Of a DNA stretch of 10,000 nt, positions 5,256 to 10,000 are shown one piece after another. The notes under the pieces are model-generated. The model was not told the DNA's origin, ran no database searches, and saw only the letters and a list, made by a program, of their open reading frames with translations. Position 1 is the stretch's first letter. Every line of letters begins with the position of its first letter. This DNA comes from Magnetospirillum sp. (GTDB lineage Bacteria; Pseudomonadota; Alphaproteobacteria; Rhodospirillales; Magnetospirillaceae), in the NCBI GenBank assembly GCA_020217035.1, contig JAIWOG010000213.1:1-10000 (forward strand), in the 5' to 3' direction. A program made the position numbers and the translations under genes.

Positions 5256-6830
5256 ATGATGACGACACGCCCACTACGTATTGCCATTTACGCTCGCTAT
5301 TCCAGCGACTTGCAAAACCCGTCATCGGTGGATGACCAAATCGCGCTGTGCCGGAAATTGATTGCCGATCAGTTTCGGGGCCAGACCGATCCAGACACGG
5401 TATTGACGTTTTCGGATTCCGCCATCTCGGGTTCGACGCAGCAACGTCCAGGCTTGATGCGCCTGGTGAAAGCGGTCAAGGCCGGCCGGGTCGATGTGGT
5501 TGTGGCGGAAGGGCTGGACCGTCTGTCACGCACGCTGAAAGATATTGCCGGGATTTATGAATCGCTGGACTATCACCAGGTGATGATCTGGACAGCCCAC
5601 GAAGGGCGGATCAGTGAACTGCATATCGGTCTCAAGGGAACCATGAACGCCCTGTTCCTGCGCGATATGAAGGCAAGGGTGAAGCGCGGCCAAAAAGCCC
5701 GTGTCGAGGCGGGCTACGCGGCCTCGTCCTGTGCCTATGGTTACCGCCCGGTGCGGGGTGTGGTTGACGCGAAAGGACGCAACGTCAACGGCGTTCGCGA
5801 GATCGACGAAGCTGCCGCCCAAGTGATCCGGCGCGTCTACGACGAATACATCGCGGGGCGGAAAATTCCGAAAATTGTCGAAGGTCTGAACGCGGACGGC
5901 ATCCCGGCTCCGAACGGGGGGCTGTGGAAGCGTAACGCCATCATGGGCGGGGCGAAAAAGCAGGAAGGCATCCTGCGCAACGAAATCTATACCGGCAAGC
6001 TGATCTTCAACCGCAGCCACGTGGTGCGCGATCCGATCACGAACAGGAAGAAATACGTCGCCAACCCTGAATCGCAATGGACCAAGGTCGAAGTGCCGCA
6101 TCTGCGTATCATCAGTGACGCGCAATGGGCGGCGGTCAGATTGTTGGACAGTCCGAAGCAGGGGGCGCCGCGTAAGCGCAAGACCCCTGAGGGATTGACC
6201 GTGTACAACCAGCACGCCCTGACCGGATGGATCAAATGTGGTTGGTGCGGGGGCTCGAAATCCTTGGCCAACGACACGCGCTATCTTTGTTCCAACCATC
6301 GATACACAAAAACCTGCGCCAATTCCCGAGGCACCAAGGAGCCGGTACTTATGACCCGGACCTTTGCCGCGCTATACCGGCGCCTTGAATCCGGGCCGGA
6401 TTTCACCCCGGCGCTGGAACGGTTTTTCGCTCGCGAAAACCAGCGCCGGGAGCAATTGACGACAGAACAAGACGAAGCACGCTCAAAAATCCAACGCCTG
6501 ATGGAAGCGGTCGAACGCGGCGTCGATCCCGCCTATGCGACGGAAAGGATATTGGAGCTACAGGATTCCGTGGAAAGGATCAGGACCGAATTGCAGACGG
6601 CGTTGCCGGCCCCTTTGCCTGAAGAACCGATGATCCGGGCGCAGCTGACCAACGCCGTCCAGTCGGTGGAACTAAGCAAGGACGTTCCGACGCAACGGGC
6701 GATGTTCAAACAATTGCTGTCCGAGATCGTGCTGACGCCGATCCCCGACAAGCACCAAGGCGAAACCGTCGCCATCACGCTACGCGAAGAAGGCTGGCCG
6801 GAATTCTGGCGCAGCATCACCACCGGTTAA
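5256..6830 (+). CDS. Large serine recombinase (integrase/resolvase family)
   Basis: The 524-residue protein has an N-terminal resolvase catalytic domain (about 8-150) with IAIYARYSSDLQ. Arg14 and nucleophile Ser16 fit the R-x-S motif, and EGLDRLSR (85-92) supplies further active-site arginines. The Recombinase domain follows (about 155-290, with AYGYRP, RRVYDEYIAG and LRNEIYTGKLI). A zinc ribbon has Cys328, Cys331, Cys345 and Cys354. A coiled-coil stretch spans about 388-450, and a C-terminal tail completes the usual layout of site-specific integrases. It would integrate or excise the element at att sites, which I cannot place. The ATG at 5256 is the first possible start because an in-frame TAA lies at 5244-5246. 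It sits on the leading side of oriT, so it would enter a recipient first. Confidence 0.93.
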   Translation: MMTTRPLRIAIYARYSSDLQNPSSVDDQIALCRKLIADQFRGQTDPDTVLTFSDSAISGSTQQRPGLMRLVKAVKAGRVDVVVAEGLDRLSRTLKDIAGIYESLDYHQVMIWTAHEGRISELHIGLKGTMNALFLRDMKARVKRGQKARVEAGYAASSCAYGYRPVRGVVDAKGRNVNGVREIDEAAAQVIRRVYDEYIAGRKIPKIVEGLNADGIPAPNGGLWKRNAIMGGAKKQEGILRNEIYTGKLIFNRSHVVRDPITNRKKYVANPESQWTKVEVPHLRIISDAQWAAVRLLDSPKQGAPRKRKTPEGLTVYNQHALTGWIKCGWCGGSKSLANDTRYLCSNHRYTKTCANSRGTKEPVLMTRTFAALYRRLESGPDFTPALERFFARENQRREQLTTEQDEARSKIQRLMEAVERGVDPAYATERILELQDSVERIRTELQTALPAPLPEEPMIRAQLTNAVQSVELSKDVPTQRAMFKQLLSEIVLTPIPDKHQGETVAITLREEGWPEFWRSITTG

Positions 6831-6844
6831 GGCCGAAGGCCAAA

Positions 6845-6893
6845 GACGGGCGTCGGCAGGGGCTGAGGAACGATGCCCCTGCCGGCGGGCGTC
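6845..6893. terminator. Long stem-loop after the recombinase, possible terminator
   Basis: GTCGGCAGGGGC (6852-6863) pairs with GCCCCTGCCGGC (6875-6886) with one G-T wobble around an 11-base loop, and the outer bases GACG (6845-6848) and CGTC (6890-6893) pair again. The stem is very stable, but no T-tract follows on either strand. It lies 14 bases after the recombinase stop, between convergent genes, so a factor-assisted or mRNA-end structure is likely. Confidence 0.45.
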
Positions 6894-6925
6894 ACCCACG
6901 AGGCGGTTGGACCTGGCTCGATGAA

Positions 6926-6945
6926 GAGGCCGCTTAGGCGGCCTC
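6926..6945. repeat. Perfect hairpin over the stop codon of the 91-residue gene
   Basis: GAGGCCGC (6926-6933) and GCGGCCTC (6938-6945) form a perfect eight-base stem. The four-base loop TTAG holds the stop codon of the minus-strand gene 6934-7209. With no T-tract it is at best a weak terminator, but it could protect the mRNA 3' end. Confidence 0.4.
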
Positions 6946-7209
6946 GGCGAAGCTGTCGAAAGCCCGTTCGGCGGCGGCGGCCTGGTGGTGCATCGCGACG
7001 TTGACGGCGGCGATCTGCGCCAAGGCGGCGGTGGCGGCTTCCATGCGGATGCCGGTGGTCCAGGGTTCGGCCGCCAGCTGGGCGAAGTCGTCATCAGCGA
7101 CACGGGCGCTCAGGGTGCCGATGACGGGGCCGGGGGTCCAGGTGACCAGATAGGGGGTGTCGTCGTGCCATTGCAGGAAGGTCTGGGTGGTTTCGGCGGT
7201 GCGGGTCAT
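6934..7209 (-). CDS. Hypothetical 91-residue protein
   Basis: I do not recognise the family. The start is set at ATG 7209 rather than the longer upstream option because GGAGG lies six bases before it and the upstream extension runs through a structured inverted-repeat region. The N-terminal half (TFLQWHDDTPYLVTWTPGP, then VIGTLSARVADDDFAQL) could form a small beta-rich unit. The C-terminal half is alanine-rich and helical (MEAATAALAQIAAVNVAMHH to AAAAERAFDSFAEAA). It has no signal peptide or membrane segment. It is convergent with the recombinase and downstream of the toxin gene, separated from it by the 103-bp structured element that may act as its leader. Confidence 0.65.
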   Translation of the reverse strand: MTRTAETTQTFLQWHDDTPYLVTWTPGPVIGTLSARVADDDFAQLAAEPWTTGIRMEAATAALAQIAAVNVAMHHQAAAAERAFDSFAEAA

Positions 7210-7249
7210 TGAGGGCCTCCATCGGCGCGGTTTCGATGGCGGTCCGTCA

Positions 7250-7352
7250 ACAGGGGAGGGCGACCGGGGGCATAGCTTTTTGGGGGAACCGCGCCGGCCT
7301 GCCGGCGTGGGGGAGCCGAAAAGCGTCATTGCCGCCGGGCGCCCTCCCCTGT
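7250..7352. repeat. 103-bp nested inverted-repeat structure, candidate structured RNA or element
   Basis: Three stems share nearly one centre. The outer stem ACAGGGGAGGGCG (7250-7262) is the perfect complement of 7340-7352. The middle stem is GCTTTT (7275-7280) with AAAAGC (7319-7324). The inner stem is CGCCGGC (7292-7298) with GCCGGCG (7301-7307), closed by a two-base loop. Between middle and inner stems lie two direct 11-base copies, TGGGGGAACCG (7281-7291) and TGGGGGAGCCG (7308-7318). It occupies the gap between the toxin stop and the 91-residue gene, so on the minus strand it could be the 5' leader of the latter. A small mobile palindromic element is the alternative. Confidence 0.55.
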
Positions 7353-7423
7353 AGGACCAAAGCCACGAAACCGTGACGGTGGAGGCCATCCCGCACCGAC
7401 TGGGCCGCCCGTTCCCGCTTTGG

Positions 7424-7999
7424 CTATCGGGATAAGCCCTGGGCTTGTTCCAGAACCTTCAGCTTCTGTTGCCGAACCCAACGGGGCATGTTGTTGGCCA
7501 CGGATTTGACCTGGCCGTGTTCGATGCAGGCGATCAGGCGCATTCTGGATCGTGAGTTGTCCAACAGCCAGGAGCGATCTGCCAGGGTCAAGCCCTCGGG
7601 CAGGTTGGCCAGACTGCGCCCGTAGCGGCGCTCCACGTCGGGGCTGGGAACGGCGTGACCACCATCCTGCACCCGCGATCTGATCCGACCGATTGATGCT
7701 AAGGGGCTTTCGGTACAGATGAACACCAGATTGACCTTATACCCGGCGGCCTTGGCGTCACGCATCAGGGCGAGTTCCTGGCGACCCGAAAAGGTGGTTT
7801 CCACCGCAAAGCTTTGCCGGGCGGCCAGCAACTGGTTGCGCTCGGCCAGGGCCTGACGGCCGGCGCCGATGGCTGGCTGGCCAGCCAGGCGGGCAATTTC
7901 ATCAGGATTGACGACGGGAAGACGATCAACCAGACGCTTTCTGGTCAAGGTGGTCTTGCCGCTGCCATTGGGCCCGGCGATCACCCACAACTGGGGCAT
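7424..7999 (-). CDS. Zeta-toxin-like P-loop kinase
   Basis: The 191-residue protein begins with a beta strand and Walker A motif (VIAGPNGSGKTT, Lys15), then NPDEIA (31-36), FAVETTFSG (64-72) and VFICTESP (92-99). The segment GRIRSRVQDGGHAVPSPDVE (104-123) leads into RRYGRSLANL, typical of the zeta/AAA_33 kinase family. Classical zeta toxins phosphorylate UDP-N-acetylglucosamine; the substrate of short relatives like this one is less certain. The ATG at 7999 is preferred because AAGGA lies six bases upstream. A GTG at 8002 would add one residue but leave only three bases. The start codon shares one base with the antitoxin stop (TGATG), so the pair is translationally coupled. Confidence 0.85.
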   Translation of the reverse strand: MPQLWVIAGPNGSGKTTLTRKRLVDRLPVVNPDEIARLAGQPAIGAGRQALAERNQLLAARQSFAVETTFSGRQELALMRDAKAAGYKVNLVFICTESPLASIGRIRSRVQDGGHAVPSPDVERRYGRSLANLPEGLTLADRSWLLDNSRSRMRLIACIEHGQVKSVANNMPRWVRQQKLKVLEQAQGLSR

Positions 8000-8241
8000 C
8001 ACAAATCCTTGATCAGGACTTCCTGATCGCCCTGGAAGGTCACCAGTTGGCGACGTCCACCTGGGTATTCCTTGATCACCGCATCGGGGTAGCGATCATC
8101 GCAATAATAGATCGCCCGGCCGGCGGCCAAGTGCCGCTTGGCCTCGGCACCGTCATCATTGGCCAGTTCCCGCGTGAAGGCGGCGATGGCCCGCGCTTCC
8201 TCGGCCTCGGTCATGCTGTCCAGCTTGGACAAGTCAACCAT
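7999..8241 (-). CDS. Antitoxin-like partner of the zeta-type kinase
   Basis: This 80-residue acidic protein lies directly upstream of the kinase and overlaps its start. The N-terminal half is helical (LSKLDSMTEAEEARAIAAF), and the C-terminal half carries HLAAGRAIYYCDDRYPDAVI followed by KEYPGGRRQLVTF. That block is familiar from small proteins paired with zeta-like kinases, which supports an antitoxin role. No DNA-binding domain is evident, so autoregulation would need another factor. The start at ATG 8241 is chosen because AGGAGG lies eight bases upstream, while the longer upstream frame crosses the palindrome at 8281-8318. Confidence 0.75.
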   Translation of the reverse strand: MVDLSKLDSMTEAEEARAIAAFTRELANDDGAEAKRHLAAGRAIYYCDDRYPDAVIKEYPGGRRQLVTFQGDQEVLIKDL

Positions 8242-8277
8242 GCTCGTTACCTCCTGGTGCCGGCAACCACCCCCAGC

Positions 8278-8318
8278 GGGCTTGTTTGCCGAACCATGTA
8301 CATGGTTCCCAAAACAAG
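8278..8318. promoter_or_regulatory. Palindromic element upstream of the toxin-antitoxin pair
   Basis: GAACCATGTACATGGTTC (8291-8308) is a perfect 18-bp palindrome. Flanking CTTGTTT (8281-8287) and AAACAAG (8312-8318) extend the symmetry to 38 bases, with only three mismatched pairs. It lies 50 bases before the antitoxin start and 15 bases after the stop of the preceding FlbD-like gene, the natural place for a promoter-operator. A related copy lies at 9221-9248. Confidence 0.6.
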
Positions 8319-8332
8319 ATAGAGGTCGGACT

Positions 8333-8536
8333 TTAGCTGAAAGCATGAACTTGTTCGATTTCAGCTTCAATCTGCTCTGGTGTTTCGACGACAGATAACG
8401 CTGGTAATCCGACAAAATAGATATGAGCACCGACAAGCGAACCACCATTCTCAAAGTAAACAATATGTTGGGGGTTCACCCACACGGTTTTGGGGCGCGC
8501 GTCTTGGCGGGTCAAACGGATTAAGCGAGACATCAT
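8333..8536 (-). CDS. FlbD-like small protein
   Basis: The 67-residue protein has the layout of the FlbD family: LIRLTR near the N-terminus, then VWVNPQHIVYFEN (18-30), where FlbD proteins have VNPD followed by I..IE, a short strand with a Gly-rich turn, and VVETPEQIEAEIEQV near the C-terminus. FlbD-like proteins are best known from flagellar operons, but relatives occur on mobile elements with no known role; nothing flagellar is visible here. ATG 8536 has AAAGG six bases upstream; ATG 8533 is also possible. It lies in an AT-richer patch (hand count about 43% GC for 8331-8480), unlike its neighbours, which suggests separate acquisition. Confidence 0.65.
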   Translation of the reverse strand: MMSRLIRLTRQDARPKTVWVNPQHIVYFENGGSLVGAHIYFVGLPALSVVETPEQIEAEIEQVHAFS

Positions 8537-8549
8537 AAGTCACCTTTTT

Positions 8550-8566
8550 AGTTGTGGTTTACAACT
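8550..8566. promoter_or_regulatory. Inverted repeat before the FlbD-like gene
   Basis: AGTTGT (8550-8555) and ACAACT (8561-8566) are perfect inverted arms with a five-base spacer. They fill the 30-bp gap between the stop of the membrane-protein gene and the ribosome binding site of the FlbD-like gene. It may be an operator or an mRNA hairpin near the initiation region; no clear promoter boxes accompany it. Confidence 0.4.
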
Positions 8567-8770
8567 TCAGTTTTGATGCTGATCGCGTGACCGCAGCCAC
8601 GCAAAGGCGGTTAAGCCACAGGCGGCGGCAAAATAAGTTCCTGCGATCAGAAACCAGTCAGAGACAGGCTTGCCGAGAAAAACGACACCCTGAATATAAT
8701 TCAGCGCAACCGCAATCAAGAGCACCATCCAAATGGTGGGCACGCTCACTGTCATATTTAGAATTTTCAT
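8567..8770 (-). CDS. Small two-helix membrane protein
   Basis: This 67-residue protein has two hydrophobic helices (about 9-30, VPTIWMVLLIAVALNY, and 38-58, DWFLIAGTYFAAACGLTAFA) joined by a short loop with one lysine, and a charged tail (LRSRDQHQN). The positive charges suggest both ends are cytosolic. I do not recognise the family. The start ATG 8770 is supported by GGGGAGGA five bases upstream and by the TGATG overlap with the stop of the zinc-module gene; the longer reading frame is a shadow of that gene. It is somewhat AT-richer than the genes before it. Confidence 0.65.
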   Translation of the reverse strand: MKILNMTVSVPTIWMVLLIAVALNYIQGVVFLGKPVSDWFLIAGTYFAAACGLTAFAWLRSRDQHQN

Positions 8771-9261
8771 CACTTCCTCCCCGTCGTAGTCCGTTTGGCC
8801 TTGGCCTGCTTGTCCTGAAGTTCTTCCCTGGCGGCCGAGAATTCCCGACACAGCTTGGTCAACCCTCCCGGCTCCTTGCCGACGCGCCAGGCGTGCATCG
8901 CCTTGGCCAAGGTCGGCCCCTTGCCCTTCCAGAAGTTGTTGAAAGCCTGCTGGTGGTCCGAGCTGCAAAACTCCTGCGCCTTGCGCACCTGGGCGAAATC
9001 GCCACCGCACCACAGGCATTTGCACTTCGGCTTTTCCGCCGCATTCTGCCGCGAGCGTTGGCGCTTTTGCCGTTCATAGGCATCCCGGCACTCGGCGCTG
9101 CAGCACGTCTGGTTCCGGCGCGGCTTCACCATCACGGCACCGCACCAGCGGCAGCACCTGGGGGCGGTTTCCCGCCCCTGGGTGCCCTGATGCACCGGGG
9201 AAGCCTCCGGTGTCTCAGACGGGCTTGTTTTGGGAACCGTGTACATGGATGTCGTCATCAT
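8770..9261 (-). CDS. Protein with two zinc-finger-like modules
   Basis: The 163-residue protein carries two similar cysteine modules. The first is CRWCG (37-41) with CSAEC (54-58). The second is CLWCG (82-86) with CSSDH (99-103), so its last ligand is His103. Each has the pattern C-x2-C, 13 residues, C-x3-C/H and an A-rich helix after it, which points to duplication of a small treble-clef or ribbon module. The C-terminal third is basic and helical (FWKGKGPTLAKAMHAW, then KAKRTTTGRK), fit for nucleic-acid binding. ATG 9261 has GGAGG six bases upstream and overlaps the DUF2786 stop by four bases (ATGA). The first codons include the 9221-9248 repeat. Function unknown; a DNA- or RNA-associated role is inferred. 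Confidence 0.75.
   Translation of the reverse strand: MMTTSMYTVPKTSPSETPEASPVHQGTQGRETAPRCCRWCGAVMVKPRRNQTCCSAECRDAYERQKRQRSRQNAAEKPKCKCLWCGGDFAQVRKAQEFCSSDHQQAFNNFWKGKGPTLAKAMHAWRVGKEPGGLTKLCREFSAAREELQDKQAKAKRTTTGRK
9221..9248. repeat. Second copy of the palindromic element, inside coding sequence
   Basis: The 28 bases match 8278-8305 at 24 positions. Shared parts are GGGCTTGTTT, GAACC and TGTACATGG. The right half of the palindrome is not kept here, and the copy encodes residues near the N-terminus of the zinc-module protein (about 5-14). It lies the same distance class from a start codon as the other copy but on the coding side. Confidence 0.55.
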
Positions 9262-9968
9262 GGCCGGCCTCCATTGGTGAGCATGGCCTTGCGTCCATCC
9301 TGAACGCCCATGCCGGTGCGAAGCTCCGCATCGTCGCCGGCCTGCCGGCCCCGGTGGAGATCGCGCCATTCGTAATCGCGCAAGGTCCGGTCCTTGTTCC
9401 GGTCAACCGGAACAAGGCTGTCCAAGGAACCGTAGCGAATTTTCTTGAACGCCTTGACGGCCTGGTCGTGCTCGGCCGCACGGGGCAGGCGGCGGGCTTT
9501 CGAAACCGCCGTCTCGATCCAGCCTTGGCAAAACAGGTCGGCGCGGCGGGTCTTGTTGGCCTTCACCGTCACCCGCTTCAAGCTGGTGGCGATGTAAGCC
9601 TTGCGGGCGGCAAGACATTGCCGGCGCAGCACGTCGAAGGCATAGCTGGCGATCTGCGGCAACGGGTCGATGCCGACGAAAGACCAAGTGCCGCTGTGAT
9701 GGTGAATGGAATCGCAGGCGAAGATGTTGGCGATGTTCCACCCCAGCCGGCTTTCCCATTCCGGCACCCGCGACCTGGCGCCGCCATCGGTGAACGCCTC
9801 GGTGGCTTCGGTCGCATGAATCTCGGTGTCGGTAATGCCCTCGGCTTCCATTTGGGCCTGAGCCATCTGCAAGGCCGTCGCGGCCTCGTGGTCGCTGGCC
9901 CCTTTGTTCCGGGCCAGAGCCAGCAGCTTGCGGATGCGTTCGATCTTGCGGGTACGGTCGTCGCTCAT
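9258..9968 (-). CDS. DUF2786 domain protein
   Basis: Residues 6-46 (RTRKIERIRKLLALARNKGA, then HEAATALQMAQAQMEAEGIT) are a clear DUF2786 domain. The remainder (about 65-215) fits the domain usually attached to it, with WNIANIFACDSIHHH, WSFVGID and a helical stretch ending in LFCQGWIETAVSKA. The 236-residue length is usual. Such proteins are common on plasmids, prophages and integrative elements, but their activity is not known. ATG 9968 has GGAGGAA just upstream. Four-base ATGA overlaps on both sides (upstream fragment and zinc-module gene) place it in a coupled operon. Confidence 0.88.
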   Translation of the reverse strand: MSDDRTRKIERIRKLLALARNKGASDHEAATALQMAQAQMEAEGITDTEIHATEATEAFTDGGARSRVPEWESRLGWNIANIFACDSIHHHSGTWSFVGIDPLPQIASYAFDVLRRQCLAARKAYIATSLKRVTVKANKTRRADLFCQGWIETAVSKARRLPRAAEHDQAVKAFKKIRYGSLDSLVPVDRNKDRTLRDYEWRDLHRGRQAGDDAELRTGMGVQDGRKAMLTNGGRP

Positions 9969-10000
9969 GACTTCCTCCCGTCGTTGCCGATCTCGGCGGC
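9965..10000 (-). CDS. C-terminal end of an upstream gene (partial)
   Basis: On the minus strand the frame that ends in TGA at 9967-9965 reads AAEIGNDGRKS up to the window edge. The stop overlaps the DUF2786 start as ATGA, the same arrangement as the next junction in this operon, which is the main support. Only 11 codons are visible, so no function can be given. Confidence 0.4.
   Translation of the reverse strand, partial: AAEIGNDGRKS

Noticed and set aside
5526..6299. 257-codon minus-strand frame opposite the serine recombinase
   Set aside because: Antisense shadow of a gene with intact catalytic and zinc motifs.
6831..6933. attL/attR site next to the serine recombinase
   Set aside because: No duplicated core can be recognised within the window, so an attachment site cannot be supported.
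8567..8770. Phage holin
   Set aside because: Two helices and a charged tail fit, but no endolysin or spanin gene lies nearby and the gene sits inside a DUF2786 operon.
8554..9303. 249-codon plus-strand frame
   Set aside because: It overlaps three minus-strand genes that have good ribosome binding sites and stop-start overlaps; its product is low complexity.

Overview
The window (GC-rich, roughly 60% or more, dense short-overlap operons) looks like part of a conjugative or mobilizable element from a high-GC proteobacterium. An alphaproteobacterium is my best guess from protein flavour and base composition, but this is inference. No rRNA, tRNA, insertion sequence or CRISPR array was seen.

Left part (1-3608, + strand) is a transfer module: the C-terminal part of a TraC-like Toprim primase (open at the left edge), an intrinsic terminator, then a translationally coupled pair homologous to RP4/RK2 TraJ (oriT-binding) and TraI (MOBP relaxase). 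The TraI-like protein keeps Tyr22, the serine motif and the His motif of RP4 TraI. Its C-terminal third looks like a Toprim-type region that has lost its acidic residues and resembles the neighbouring primase.

Middle (3609-5255): a self-contained single-gene unit encoding an unrecognised 333-residue protein with two membrane helices, preceded by a perfect 18-bp palindrome and closed by a strong terminator. It is followed by a 440-bp non-coding stretch that I read as an IncP-type origin of transfer. It contains a 13-bp match to the RP4 nic region, the adjacent inverted repeat and the conserved upstream hairpin in the RP4 order. On the far side of nic are phased 10-bp repeats and a split 12-bp repeat. 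Unlike in RP4, traJ-traI do not abut oriT, and they are inverted relative to the RP4 arrangement.

Right part: a large serine recombinase (5256-6830, +) directly beyond oriT, so it would be the first gene to enter a recipient. A run of minus-strand genes follows. In order of transcription (right to left) these are: the tail of an upstream gene, a DUF2786 protein, a protein with two zinc-finger-like modules, a small two-helix membrane protein, an FlbD-like small protein in an AT-richer patch, an antitoxin/zeta-like toxin pair, and an orphan 91-residue protein. A 103-bp nested inverted-repeat structure lies between the toxin and the orphan gene.

Together, relaxase, TraJ, oriT, primase and serine integrase fit an integrative mobilizable or conjugative element or a plasmid. 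No mating-pair formation genes or att ends are visible, so ICE, IME and plasmid cannot be told apart here.
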